Positions 30,187 through 38,323 are shown, counted from the stretch's first letter. The stretch: 64,000 nt of DNA from Variovorax sp. PMC12 (GCF_003019815.1 NZ_CP027773.1:1499001-1563000), one strand, 5' to 3'. Numbers and translations: made by a program. The notes: a model not told the origin generated them from the letters alone.

Positions 30187-30981
30187 TTGAGCCCGATAGG
30201 CGTCTTCGACAGCGGGGTCGGCGGCCTCAGCGTGCTGGCCGCGCTGCGGGCCGAGTTGCCGCAAGAGAACTTCGTCTACTTCGCCGACACGGCCTACGCG
30301 CCCTACGGCGAACGCGGGGACGCCTACGTGATCGAGCGCTCGCGCGCGGTGGTCGAACAGCTGCGGCGCGAGCACGGCATCAAGGCGCTGGTCGTCGCAT
30401 GCAACACGGCCACGACCGCCGCCATCCACCTCATGCGCGCCGAGCACGCCGACTTGCCGATCGTCGGGCTGGAGCCCGGCCTCAAGCCCGCCGTGGCGGC
30501 AAGCCGAACGGGGCATGTCTCGGTGATGGCCACGCGCGGCACGCTGGCCAGCGCCAAGTACGCGGCCTTGCGCGCATCGTTCGCCGGCTCGGCCGAGGTG
30601 CGATCGGTGCCCTGCGACGGGCTGGTGAAGGCCATCGAAGGCTTCGACGCGGCAGGCATCTCCGCACTGTGCGAGCGCTACATGCAAGAGGCCGGGCCTT
30701 TCGGCGACGGCCCCGCGCAGGTCGACACGGTGGTGCTGGGCTGCACCCACTATCCGCTCGTGAAGGACGAACTGCGCCGGCATGCGCCGGCCTCGCTGCG
30801 TTTCATAGACACCGGGGTGCCGGTCGCGCAACAGACGCGGCGGCTGCTTGCTTCGGCAGGCCGGCTCGCGGACAACGGCCACGGCGGGCTGCGCCTGGAA
30901 AGCAGCGGCGATGTCGCCGTGCTCGAAGCCGCCGCGGCGCGCTGGCTCGGGCTTGCCGCCGGCACTTTCACTTCAGCCTGA
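30187..30981 (+). CDS. murI: Glutamate racemase
   Basis: This 264-residue enzyme makes D-glutamate for peptidoglycan. The two catalytic cysteines are in VVACNTATTAAI and VVLGCTHYPLV; the N-terminal PIGVFDSGVGGLSVLAAL and FADTAYAPYG motifs are intact. The start is TTG 30187, immediately after the fumarase stop, so translation is probably coupled. Confidence 0.93.
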   Translation: MSPIGVFDSGVGGLSVLAALRAELPQENFVYFADTAYAPYGERGDAYVIERSRAVVEQLRREHGIKALVVACNTATTAAIHLMRAEHADLPIVGLEPGLKPAVAASRTGHVSVMATRGTLASAKYAALRASFAGSAEVRSVPCDGLVKAIEGFDAAGISALCERYMQEAGPFGDGPAQVDTVVLGCTHYPLVKDELRRHAPASLRFIDTGVPVAQQTRRLLASAGRLADNGHGGLRLESSGDVAVLEAAAARWLGLAAGTFTSA

Positions 30982-30999
30982 TCGGACTTCATCATCTCC

Positions 31000-31785
31000 A
31001 TGCGTTCCCAGATGCGCCGCGCCGCCCTCTTCCTGAGCCTTCTGCTGGCCGCGGGCCTGAGCCACGCGGCCTGCGAGAGCGGTTTGGCCGAACGCATGCA
31101 CGCCAAGCTGTACCCCAAGCGCCCGCTCGACGAACGGCTGGCGGCTTGCAAGGTCTGGCCAGCCTTTCCGGGGCGCAGCATCGTGGTGCTGCCGCTGCCC
31201 CGCGAGACCACCGACAACGGCGCCAAGGTGTTCGACCTCGAGCTGCTGCTGATCCAAAGGCCCGACAACGGCAACACCGAGCGCGACGTGGTGATCGGCC
31301 GGCTCCTGCAGCCCGAGGCGCTTGACGAAGACGCCACCACGTCGATCCAGGACATCCGCATCGACACCTCGCGCTACGTGCTGGCGTCAGACGCCCGCGC
31401 CTTCGGCGTGCGCGTGCGCTACCGGGGCACCAGCGCGCCCGGCAGCCCGCTGGCCAGCGAGACCGTGCGCCTGTACGTGCAGCACGGCAAGCAATTCCGC
31501 CAGGTGCTGCAGGAGGTCGAGCTCGACCACGACAACGGGGGATGGGATTCGACCTGCACCGGTCACTTCGAGAAGCTGCGCACGATGCTGTCGGTCGGCA
31601 AGGCGACGAGCAACGGCTTTGCCGACCTGCAGCTGTCGCGCACGCTGGTGCAAAGCCGCGCGCAGCAGGAGGAAGACCAGGGGTGCGTGGAGAAGGCGCT
31701 GCCCGCGAAGTTCAGCACCGTGACGCTGCGCTACGACGGCGAGCGCTTCAAGGTACCGAAGTCGCTGCTGCGGCAGGCACCCTGA
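31000..31785 (+). CDS. Conserved secreted protein of unknown function
   Basis: This 261-residue protein has a clear signal peptide (LFLSLLLAAGLSHA before ACESG). The mature part has four spread cysteines and mixed alpha/beta character with no motif I recognise. It lies 18 nt after murI and may be co-transcribed with it. Function unknown. Confidence 0.7.
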   Translation: MRSQMRRAALFLSLLLAAGLSHAACESGLAERMHAKLYPKRPLDERLAACKVWPAFPGRSIVVLPLPRETTDNGAKVFDLELLLIQRPDNGNTERDVVIGRLLQPEALDEDATTSIQDIRIDTSRYVLASDARAFGVRVRYRGTSAPGSPLASETVRLYVQHGKQFRQVLQEVELDHDNGGWDSTCTGHFEKLRTMLSVGKATSNGFADLQLSRTLVQSRAQQEEDQGCVEKALPAKFSTVTLRYDGERFKVPKSLLRQAP

Positions 31786-31798
31786 AGTCTTTCCGGCC

Positions 31799-32440
31799 TC
31801 AGTGCAGGTGACGCGGACGGCGGCCGCCGCCGTGTCCACCGCCGCTGCCCCCGCTGCCGGGGCCACCCGTGCCGCGCGGGCGCTTGCCGATCTCCAAAGA
31901 GTTCACCAGGGCGTCGAAACGGTCGCTGAAGAGGCGATCGATCTCGGAGACGACCCCACCCAGCTCGGCACCGTCGAAGTGGCGCTCCATGAGGTTCACG
32001 ACGTCTTCCACCAGCAGGTCGCGCTGTACCTGCATGATCGCGGCCGGGTTCGGGCCCACGAATAGCATCAGGAAGTCGTCGCGCGACTCTTCTTCAGGGT
32101 CGCCCTCTTCCTCGTCGAAGTCGGTGTCGTAGAACGTGACCTCGATGGCCGCGCCGCGCTCCGACAGCTCGTTCAGGCCCATGCACATCTCGTCGAGCGC
32201 CTGGCGGAAGTCTTCGTCGCCCGGCACGGTCCAGCAGATCTGGAGCATGTGGTCCTTCTGCTCGAAGCGGATGCCCGGCTCTTCTTCGTAGGTGCTGGTG
32301 GCGCCGTCGGCCAGCGACTTGGCGCCGGCGTACTTCCACAGAGGCTTGAGCGCCTCCTGGATCTGGTCGAAGCTCACGTCCGCACGCAACGGCACATCGC
32401 CGTGCACATGGATCTCAAATGGAGCGTTGTAGCGAGGCAT
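31799..32440 (-). CDS. Conserved hypothetical protein with acidic middle and Gly-rich tail
   Basis: The 213-residue protein begins MPRYNAPFEIHVHGDVPLRADVSFDQIQEAL. It contains a very acidic segment (TDFDEEEGDPEEESRDDF) and a Gly/His/Arg-rich C-terminus (GSGGSGGGHGGGRRPRH). It lies directly downstream of the leucine tRNA fragment on the same strand, so it was the host neighbour of the tRNA before phage insertion. Function unknown. Confidence 0.7.
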   Translation of the reverse strand: MPRYNAPFEIHVHGDVPLRADVSFDQIQEALKPLWKYAGAKSLADGATSTYEEEPGIRFEQKDHMLQICWTVPGDEDFRQALDEMCMGLNELSERGAAIEVTFYDTDFDEEEGDPEEESRDDFLMLFVGPNPAAIMQVQRDLLVEDVVNLMERHFDGAELGGVVSEIDRLFSDRFDALVNSLEIGKRPRGTGGPGSGGSGGGHGGGRRPRHLH

Positions 32441-32460
32441 CGAATGCTCCCTTGTAAATG

Positions 32461-32522
32461 TGGTACCCGGAACGGGGGTCGAACCCGTATGCCCCGATTA
32501 AGGAAGCGGCGGATTTTAAGTC
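32461..32522 (-). pseudogene. Displaced 3' half of a host leucine tRNA
   Basis: Read on the minus strand it runs from GACTTAAAATCC (anticodon loop, TAA) through a long variable arm to a good T arm (ACGGG-TTCGACC-CCCGT), acceptor strand TCCGGGT and ACCA. The matching 5' half is absent: beyond the anticodon loop the sequence no longer pairs, and no ACCCGGA acceptor strand is found. It is the half expected to remain at one end of an element integrated in the anticodon loop. Confidence 0.72.
32511..32522. other. Putative attL core
   Basis: GGATTTTAAGTC is shared between the truncated tRNA fragment and the complete tRNA-Leu (32589-32600). It marks the point where tRNA homology ends and phage-side sequence begins, so it is the best candidate crossover site. 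The partner attR lies outside the window. Confidence 0.55.
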
Positions 32523-32542
32523 TGGAGAACGTCGTTTTTGGC

Positions 32543-32630
32543 TGGTGCCCCGAACCGGTCTCGAACCGGTAAGTCCTTGTCGGACGAGGGATTTTAAGTC
32601 CCTTGCGTATACCAATTTCGCCATCGGGGC
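32543..32630 (-). tRNA. tRNA-Leu (anticodon TAA)
   Basis: This is a complete 88-nt class II tRNA including encoded CCA: acceptor GCCCCGA with TCGGGGC, D arm, anticodon stem AGGGA-CTTAAAA-TCCCT, variable arm around CGTCCGACAAGGACT, T arm ACCGG-TTCGAGA-CCGGT. It lies on the phage side of the split host tRNA and decodes UUA with the same anticodon. It may be a phage-carried copy. Confidence 0.92.
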
Positions 32631-32658
32631 ACATCGCTTCCAGCCCATTTTGCCATCC

Positions 32659-32744
32659 CTGTGTCACCTGCTTGGCACAGATCGCACCGGAATGACACAG
32701 CTCAGAGACCACCCCGGACCTGTGCCACAGACCACCTGACACAT
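32659..32744. repeat. Five copies of CTGTGYCA in both orientations
   Basis: CTGTGTCA 32659-32666 (+), CTGTGCCA 32673-32680 (-), CTGTGTCA 32693-32700 (-), CTGTGCCA 32720-32727 (+, within palindrome CTGTGCCACAG), and ATGTGTCA 32737-32744 (-). They sit between the tRNA/att region and the first phage promoter. Candidate roles are integrase arm-type sites or a lysogeny repressor operator. Confidence 0.6.
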
Positions 32745-32754
32745 CCGGCACCGC

Positions 32755-32776
32755 GATTAACCCACCCATTAGGGGG
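32755..32776 (+). promoter_or_regulatory. Phage RNA polymerase promoter 1, upstream of its own polymerase gene
   Basis: GATTAACCCACCCATTA followed by GGGGGA. It matches three other copies in the prophage and aligns with the T7 promoter layout, with transcription expected to begin at the first G after CATTA (about 32772). The leader can form CACCT...AGGTG (32778-32800) and GGTTCAT-CCCT-ATGAACC (32839-32856) hairpins before the polymerase start. Confidence 0.72.
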
Positions 32777-32883
32777 ACACCTAAAGATTCCCTCAAGGTG
32801 AATCCCTAGAGATTCTTCATAACTATTCCTCCTATAGAGGTTCATCCCTATGAACCCTTAGGAGTTCCTTCTGGAGTCCTGAA

Positions 32884-35451
32884 ATGAACACGACCGTGAA
32901 CCCGGCTGGCTTCGCTCGCCCTGATACTCTCGAATCCGAGATGGTTGCCCGCCAGTGGCAGCTCGAAGAAGACATGTCACAGCGCGGGGCCGAAGCCTTC
33001 CTGCGCAACACCAACAATGCCCGGATCGCTGGCCGTGAGGATCAGACCAGCTACGGTGCCACCCTGATGGCACACCGTGTGGATGCGGTGGCAGCGGGCG
33101 TTAAGGCGTTCATGGACGAAGCCGCCTCGGGCAAGGCAGGTCGCCGCCACCTGGCCGTTCGCATGCTGGCCGGGATGGACCCCGCCACTGTCGCCTTCCT
33201 GACCCTCCGAGGGGTGGTCTCGAACCTGACGGCGCCTCGCACCTACCAGTACATGACCACGGTAATCGGGGGCCTGATCGAGGACGAGATTCGGTTATCG
33301 GCCGTCCGCGCCGCCGAGTCCAAGAAGTTCCGGCAGATCATGGAAGGCGTCAAGAAGCGGGTGGGTTACGACTACAAGCGCATCTACGCCCTCCGAGCCA
33401 CCAAGGAGTTATCCGAGCACACCCCCTGGACCCGCATCGAGCGCCTCCAAGTGGGCGCCAAGCTGCTGGACATCCTGATCGCCACCACCGGCATCGTTGA
33501 GGCTCAGCACCAGAAGGAAGGCAAGAACAAACCCGTCATCTACGTGGTGCCCACCGAGGACACCCTAGCGTGGATCGACCGCCGCAACGCCGCAACGTCC
33601 CTACTGCGTCCCCACTTCGAGCCCATGGTGGTTCCTCCGAAGGAGTGGACCGGGGCCTACGGGGGCGGCTACCTCTCCTCGCACATCCCGCCCCTGCCCA
33701 TGGTCAAGGTGCGGAACAAAACCTACTTGGCGGAGCTGGAGTCGGCCGACCTCACCGTCCCGCTCGCCGCTATCAACGCCATCCAAAACACTGCCTGGCA
33801 GATCAACCCGGAGGTCCTCGCCGTGATGAACAAGCTGTGGGACGAATCCAGCACCCTCGCCAACCTGCCCCCTCGGGACGGCATCGAGATGCCAGCCAAG
33901 CCGGGGGACATCGAGACCAACGAAGCCGCCCGCCGCGAGTGGCGCATCAAGGCTACGAAGGTCCGCCAACGGAACATGAGTTCCAAGGGCTCCCGGATCG
34001 CCATCAATATGACCCTCGGCTGCGCCAACCGCTACAAGGAGTTCGAGCGCATCTACTTCCCCTGCCAGTTCGATTTCCGGGGCCGGGTCTACAGCGTTAC
34101 GACCCTCTCGCCGCAGGGCTCGGACACCACGAAAGCCCTGCTCCGGTTCGCCGATGGAAAGCCGCTCGGGGAACACGGCGCAACCTGGCTCGCCTACCAA
34201 GGCGCCAACCTCGCGGGCAACGACAAGGTCTCCCTGGAGGAGCGTGTTCAGTGGGTCCTCGACAACGAGGACGAAATCATTGCCTCCGCGACCGACCCGC
34301 ACGCGCACCTCGGGTGGTGCACAGAGATTGGCGGGGTGGAAATCGACAGCCCGTGGCAGTTCCTTGCCTTCTGCTACGAGTGGAAGGGCTACCGCGAACA
34401 GGGGGAGGCGTTCGTCTCCCGCATCCCGGTGGCGATGGACGGATCGTGCTCCGGCATCCAGCATTTCAGCGCCATGTTGCGTGATCCCAAGGGCGGCGCG
34501 GCGGTGAACCTCGTCCCGGCCGACAAGCCGCAGGACGTGTACGCCATCGTGGCGGAAATCGTCAAGAAGTACCTCGCGGATGCCGCAGCGAACGGCACCG
34601 AGGACGCCCTGGCGCACACCGACGAGGGCCGCGCCTACGTCCGCGAGGGAACCAAGACGTTCGCCAAGCAGTGGATGGAGTTCGGGGTCACCCGCAAGGT
34701 CACGAAGCGCTCGGTGATGACCCTGGCCTACGGCTCGAAGGAGTACGGGTTCCGGCAGCAGCTCATGGAGGACATCGTGAAGCCCGCAATGGACGACGCC
34801 ACCTCACACGACGGCACCGTGGACCGCCACGCCTTTCCCTTCAGCGATGACGGCTACAACGCGGCCGGGTTCATGGCGAAGGCCATTTGGAACGCCGTGT
34901 CGGTCACCCTCGTGGCCGCTGTGGGCGCCATGAAGTGGTTACAGGAAGCCGCATCCTTAGCCGCCAGCGAAAACCTCCCCGTTCGCTGGACGACACCTGT
35001 GGGGTTCCCCGTCATGCAGGAGTACAAGGACACCAAGGCCAACCGTGTGGACACCATCCTCGCGGGCAAGCTGGTGCGGGCCACGATGTACACCGAGAAG
35101 CCCGAGCTGAGCACCACCAAGATGGCAAGCGCGATCAGCCCCAACTTCGTCCACTCGTGTGACGCCGCCCACCTGATGCTCACAGTCGCCCGTGGGACCC
35201 AGGCCGGGATTCACAGCTACGCCATGGTCCACGACAGCTTCGGCACCCTCGCGGCTGACATGGAGGTGTTCTTCCCGGTGGTCCGAGAGGCGTTCGTGGA
35301 GATTTACACGGAGGTCAACGTGCTGGAGGCGTTCAGGGACGAAATCAACCTGATCCTGAGCCCCGCCGCCCGCGACAAGCTCAAGCCCCTACCCGCAACA
35401 GGCACCTTGGACGTGGCTCTGGTGAAAGAGAGCCGCTATTGCTTCGCCTAG
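32884..35451 (+). CDS. T7-type single-subunit DNA-directed RNA polymerase (gp1-like)
   Basis: The 855-residue polymerase transcribes the phage class II and III genes. Motif A is MDGSCSGIQHFSAML, motif B RKVTKRSVMTLAYGSKEYGFRQQ with the catalytic Lys and Tyr, motif C MVHDSFGT. All match T7 (883 residues). It is the first protein gene after the attachment region, with no T7-like early block before it. The start ATG 32884 follows CTGGAG. A cognate promoter lies directly upstream. Confidence 0.97.
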   Translation: MNTTVNPAGFARPDTLESEMVARQWQLEEDMSQRGAEAFLRNTNNARIAGREDQTSYGATLMAHRVDAVAAGVKAFMDEAASGKAGRRHLAVRMLAGMDPATVAFLTLRGVVSNLTAPRTYQYMTTVIGGLIEDEIRLSAVRAAESKKFRQIMEGVKKRVGYDYKRIYALRATKELSEHTPWTRIERLQVGAKLLDILIATTGIVEAQHQKEGKNKPVIYVVPTEDTLAWIDRRNAATSLLRPHFEPMVVPPKEWTGAYGGGYLSSHIPPLPMVKVRNKTYLAELESADLTVPLAAINAIQNTAWQINPEVLAVMNKLWDESSTLANLPPRDGIEMPAKPGDIETNEAARREWRIKATKVRQRNMSSKGSRIAINMTLGCANRYKEFERIYFPCQFDFRGRVYSVTTLSPQGSDTTKALLRFADGKPLGEHGATWLAYQGANLAGNDKVSLEERVQWVLDNEDEIIASATDPHAHLGWCTEIGGVEIDSPWQFLAFCYEWKGYREQGEAFVSRIPVAMDGSCSGIQHFSAMLRDPKGGAAVNLVPADKPQDVYAIVAEIVKKYLADAAANGTEDALAHTDEGRAYVREGTKTFAKQWMEFGVTRKVTKRSVMTLAYGSKEYGFRQQLMEDIVKPAMDDATSHDGTVDRHAFPFSDDGYNAAGFMAKAIWNAVSVTLVAAVGAMKWLQEAASLAASENLPVRWTTPVGFPVMQEYKDTKANRVDTILAGKLVRATMYTEKPELSTTKMASAISPNFVHSCDAAHLMLTVARGTQAGIHSYAMVHDSFGTLAADMEVFFPVVREAFVEIYTEVNVLEAFRDEINLILSPAARDKLKPLPATGTLDVALVKESRYCFA

Positions 35452-35455
35452 ATAC

Positions 35456-35469
35456 TCTCGATTTCGAGA
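35456..35469 (+). other. Hairpin after the RNA polymerase gene
   Basis: TCTCG-ATTT-CGAGA immediately follows the polymerase stop codon. It could be an RNase III-type processing hairpin, as used between T7 early genes; this is inferred. Confidence 0.4.
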
Positions 35470-35479
35470 CCATCTCGTC

Positions 35480-35501
35480 GATTAACCCACCCATTAGGTG
35501 A
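35480..35501 (+). promoter_or_regulatory. Phage RNA polymerase promoter 2
   Basis: GATTAACCCACCCATTA followed by GGTGAC, identical to promoter 1 through the -1 position. The transcript begins with a GACCC/GGGTT stem and then GCCCTC-TTTCC-GAGGGC (35523-35539) before the 104-residue gene. It drives the class II block. Confidence 0.78.
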
Positions 35502-35561
35502 CCCCTACCGGGTTGCTGATCCGCCCTCTTTCCGAGGGCTTTCAACCTCACAGGAAAACTC

Positions 35562-35876
35562 ATGTTCGCTGGTATCCGCAAGACCCTCTCCAACGCCGCC
35601 TCCCGCATTGCAACTGCCTTCAAGGGCCTGGGAGCCCTCATCGTGGACGACTTGGAGGTGGCTCCCGAGACGCCCCCTCTCGTGCTGCGCGGCCCCAAGG
35701 TGGTCCCCTTCGAGGCGCCGAGCAAGGTCTACCGCCTGCGCACTCCGAACAGCAACCGCGAAGCCCGCCGCAAAGCTGGACTGCCGCATGGCACTTCGGG
35801 CGCCAAGCTGATTCGCCGCGCCGCCGAACGACGCCTGACCCTGCGCGGCCAGGACGTTGCCACCTACGCAGCCTGA
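35562..35876 (+). CDS. Phage protein of unknown function (104 aa)
   Basis: It begins MFAGIRKTLSNAASRIATAFKGLGALIVDDLEV and ends in a basic region (NREARRKAGL, IRRAAERRLTLRG). It is first behind promoter 2, the place where T7 relatives keep small host-takeover proteins. The N-terminal amphipathic helix and basic tail might bind membrane or nucleic acid; no family is recognised. Confidence 0.6.
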   Translation: MFAGIRKTLSNAASRIATAFKGLGALIVDDLEVAPETPPLVLRGPKVVPFEAPSKVYRLRTPNSNREARRKAGLPHGTSGAKLIRRAAERRLTLRGQDVATYAA

Positions 35877-35886
35877 GGAAAACGCA

Positions 35887-36087
35887 ATGGCATTCGACTA
35901 CAGCGTTCCCAGCATCGACAACCCGCCCACCTTCCCGGTGCCCCACGAGGTGCGCTCCCCGTTGGACCGAGCAATCGGCCAGTGGGAAGCCGGTAACCGC
36001 ATCCCGCTCGACCTCGCCGTGGAGCTGATGGAGGAAGGCTACGACCTCCCCACGCTCAAGGCGCAGCACCTCGGAGGTTTGCAATGA
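35887..36087 (+). CDS. Small phage protein (66 aa), unknown
   Basis: It starts at ATG 35887 (MAFDYSVPSIDNPPTF), after GAGGAAAACGC. It is acidic, with a predicted helical C-terminal half (LDLAVELMEEGYDLPTLKAQHLGG). The stop overlaps the next start by 4 nt. Function unknown. Confidence 0.6.
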   Translation: MAFDYSVPSIDNPPTFPVPHEVRSPLDRAIGQWEAGNRIPLDLAVELMEEGYDLPTLKAQHLGGLQ

Positions 36088-36431
36088 AGGTAGTCCTGAA
36101 GGTCACGGTTTACGACCGCATCTACAACGACATCCTGAAGGCGAAGCACGACCGTCGCGATGTGGACTACGTGGTGGTCTCGCATGAGGAATACAAAGAA
36201 CTGCGCCTGGACGACCGCAGCTATGACGCCCTGGAGTCGCCCCATTTGCGCTTCGTGGCGAACCCTGCTGAGGCCAGGGAGTTCATGGACGCGAAGTACA
36301 AGGTCTACGAGTTCCGGCGCACGACACCTCGCACCAACCCCTCGGACTACGAGGTCATCCGCGCCCCCTCGCACGAGACCTTCATGGGCAAGCCCCTTGT
36401 GGTGGTTCCCAAGGAGTACATGCCGCGATGA
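36084..36431 (+). CDS. Phage protein of unknown function (115 aa)
   Basis: It begins MKVVLKVTVYDRIYNDILKAKHDRRDVDYVVVSHEEYKEL and has alternating alpha/beta character with no recognised motif. It overlaps neighbours by 4 nt on both sides, so it belongs to a coupled cluster. Confidence 0.6.
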   Translation: MKVVLKVTVYDRIYNDILKAKHDRRDVDYVVVSHEEYKELRLDDRSYDALESPHLRFVANPAEAREFMDAKYKVYEFRRTTPRTNPSDYEVIRAPSHETFMGKPLVVVPKEYMPR

Positions 36432-36541
36432 ACGGCCCAAGTTGCACTGGCTGGCGAGTCTTTCAGGAGGTCAAGTGGAACCTCCGTGGATACCCGCTGG
36501 CAAAGATGCTGCGCGAAGCCACCGACTGGTTTCCCCGCTAG
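36428..36541 (+). CDS. Very small phage ORF (37 aa)
   Basis: ATG 36428 overlaps the previous stop (ATGA). The product MNGPSCTGWRVFQEVKWNLR... is short but keeps the overlap pattern of its neighbours and ends 20 nt before a terminator-like hairpin. Tryptophan-rich and basic. Support is mainly positional. Confidence 0.4.
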   Translation: MNGPSCTGWRVFQEVKWNLRGYPLAKMLREATDWFPR

Positions 36542-36560
36542 CCCCCTCTCCCATCCCTCC

Positions 36561-36598
36561 CGCCCCCGCAAGGTTCGCCTTCGGGGGCGTTCGCTTTT
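36561..36598 (+). terminator. Strong hairpin before the SSB gene
   Basis: CGCCCCCG-(C)-AAGG, loop TTCG, CCTT-CGGGGGCG form a long stem followed by TTCGCTTTTC. It is a terminator or RNase III site between the early block and gp2.5. Confidence 0.65.
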
Positions 36599-36604
36599 CT
36601 ACAC

Positions 36605-37309
36605 ATGGCAAACGACAAGAAATCCAACCCCTCCTTCATCTCGCCCCGTGGTGTGTTCGTCTACCCGGCTCTCAACAAGCCCGACTACGGCACCAAGGAG
36701 TACCCGAAGCCGGACGGCGAGTACAAGGTCACCCTCCGCGTCCCCGAATCGGTCGCCGAGGCGTGGCGCAATGGCCCCCTGAAGGCCATCATCGAACAGG
36801 CCCGCGAGGAAGCCGAAGCCGCATGGGTGAAGCTGCCCGTGGCGACCCGCAAGAAGCTCAAGGAAATGACCTGGAACGAGGTCGGCACCGACGAGTACGA
36901 CAAGGAGACCGAGGAGCCCACCGGCTTCGTCCTGTTCAAGTTCGCCATGAAGGCGAGCGGTGTCCGCAAGAAGGACAACTCACCGTGGTCGCAGAAGCCC
37001 ACCATCTTCGACAGCAAGGGCGTGACCCTGGCGAAGCCCCCGCAAATCTGGGGTGGCTCCGAGGGCAAGGTCTCCGTGGAAGCATCGGCCTACTTCATCC
37101 CCGGCACGGGCGCTGCTGGCGTCTCCCTCCGCCTCAAGGCCGTGCAGCTCCTGAAGCTGGTCTCGGGTGGTCAGAAGGACGCCGCAGGCTACGGCTTCGC
37201 GGCTGAAGAAGACGGCTTCGACGCCAGCGAGTACAGCGCTCCGGAGGGCGAAGGCACCCCGAGCGACGACGCAGGCGCACCCGCCGATGGTGGTCCGGAG
37301 GAGTTCTAA
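36605..37309 (+). CDS. Single-stranded DNA-binding protein (T7 gp2.5-like)
   Basis: The 234-residue OB-fold SSB works in phage replication and recombination. SPRGVFVYPALNKPDYGTKEYPKPDGEYKVTLRVP and ASAYFIPGTGAAGVSLRLKAVQLLKL match gp2.5. The C-terminus is acidic and ends PEEF, the aromatic-terminated tail gp2.5 uses to touch the polymerase and helicase. The endonuclease gene starts inside its last codons. Confidence 0.9.
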   Translation: MANDKKSNPSFISPRGVFVYPALNKPDYGTKEYPKPDGEYKVTLRVPESVAEAWRNGPLKAIIEQAREEAEAAWVKLPVATRKKLKEMTWNEVGTDEYDKETEEPTGFVLFKFAMKASGVRKKDNSPWSQKPTIFDSKGVTLAKPPQIWGGSEGKVSVEASAYFIPGTGAAGVSLRLKAVQLLKLVSGGQKDAAGYGFAAEEDGFDASEYSAPEGEGTPSDDAGAPADGGPEEF

Positions 37310-37703
37310 GGCTCCGACCCGCAGCCGCAATGCGCTGACCTACCGCTCCGGTCTGGAGGAAAAGGTAGCAAAGCAGATTGCGGATGCGGGTATCGAGGTG
37401 GTGTACGAGGACAAAAAAGAAGTCATCCCGTACATCACCCCGGCCGAGCCCCACAAGTACACCCCTGACTTCAAGCTGCCCAACGGGATCATCGTTGAGA
37501 CCAAGGGCATCTTCGACGCGACCGACCGCAAGAAGCACCTCCTCGTGCGCGAACAGCACCCGAGCAAGGACATCCGGTTCGTCTTCAGCAATTCCAAGGC
37601 GAAGCTCTACAAGGGCTCGCCCACGACCTATGCCGCCTGGTGCATCAAGAACGGCTTCAAGTACGCCGACAAGCTGATCCCCGCCGCATGGTTCAACGAG
37701 TAA
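37287..37703 (+). CDS. Holliday-junction endonuclease I (T7 gp3-like)
   Basis: The product has 138 residues from ATG 37287, overlapping gp2.5 by 23 nt. Catalytic residues fit T7 endonuclease I: Glu24 (SGLEEKV), Asp61 (YTPDF), Glu71 and Lys73 (IIVETKG). The C-terminal DRKKHLLVREQHP and KLYKGSPTTYAAWC blocks are also conserved. It resolves branched DNA and helps degrade host DNA. Confidence 0.92.
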   Translation: MVVRRSSKAPTRSRNALTYRSGLEEKVAKQIADAGIEVVYEDKKEVIPYITPAEPHKYTPDFKLPNGIIVETKGIFDATDRKKHLLVREQHPSKDIRFVFSNSKAKLYKGSPTTYAAWCIKNGFKYADKLIPAAWFNE

Positions 37704-37706
37704 CCC

Positions 37707-38147
37707 ATGGCAACGTTTAAGAGTCGGGACAAGACCGACTACATCGCAATTCACTGCTCGGCCACGAAGCCGAGTCAAGACATCGGCGCCGCTGACATCG
37801 ACCGCTGGCATCGCGCCAAGGGATGGAATGGCATCGGCTACCACTTCGTCATCAGGCGGGACGGCACCATCGAGAAGGGCCGACCGCAGGACGCCGTGGG
37901 TGCCCATGTGGAGAACTTCAACGCCACCTCGGTGGGCATCTGCATGGTCGGCGGAGTCACCGAAGCCAACACCGCCAAGGCCGAGAACAACTTCACGCAG
38001 GACCAGTTCGTCTCGCTCCTGGCAGTCGTCAAGCAGCTCACGAAGGACTACCCGAAAGCCACGGTGCAGGGTCACCGCGACTTTCCCAAGGTAGCCAAAG
38101 ACTGCCCGAGCTTCGACGCGAAGGCATGGTGGGCCAAGCTGGCATGA
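37707..38147 (+). CDS. N-acetylmuramoyl-L-alanine amidase / RNAP inhibitor (T7 gp3.5-like lysozyme)
   Basis: This 146-residue zinc amidase has ligands fitting T7 lysozyme: His16 (AIHCSAT), His123 (QGHRDF) and Cys133 (KDCPSF), with Tyr45 and Lys131 as catalytic partners. In T7 the same protein binds and slows the RNA polymerase, which could matter for temperate control here, but that is inferred. Confidence 0.92.
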   Translation: MATFKSRDKTDYIAIHCSATKPSQDIGAADIDRWHRAKGWNGIGYHFVIRRDGTIEKGRPQDAVGAHVENFNATSVGICMVGGVTEANTAKAENNFTQDQFVSLLAVVKQLTKDYPKATVQGHRDFPKVAKDCPSFDAKAWWAKLA

Positions 38148-38323
38148 GCGTGATCGTTGATCGCGAGGTGGAGTACCACGGCGCCGAGTTCGTGAGCCAG
38201 GGCAACACTCTCTCCGCAGTCCAAGCGGCCTACAACAAAGCCATTCTCAACGTCGCCCGCGACGACCGCACACCGGTTCAACTGGAAGTGGTCATCCGGG
38301 TGTCCCCGAAGGAAACCCAATGA
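38144..38323 (+). CDS. Small phage protein (59 aa), unknown
   Basis: ATG 38144 overlaps the amidase stop (ATGA), and its own stop overlaps the next start. It begins MSVIVDREVEYHGAEFVSQGNTLSAVQAAYNKA. No family is recognised. Confidence 0.6.
   Translation: MSVIVDREVEYHGAEFVSQGNTLSAVQAAYNKAILNVARDDRTPVQLEVVIRVSPKETQ

Noticed and set aside
32461..32545. Two complete tandem host leucine tRNAs
   Set aside because: The left one has no 5' half: the anticodon stem and acceptor cannot pair with the sequence at 32523-32545, so it is a fragment.
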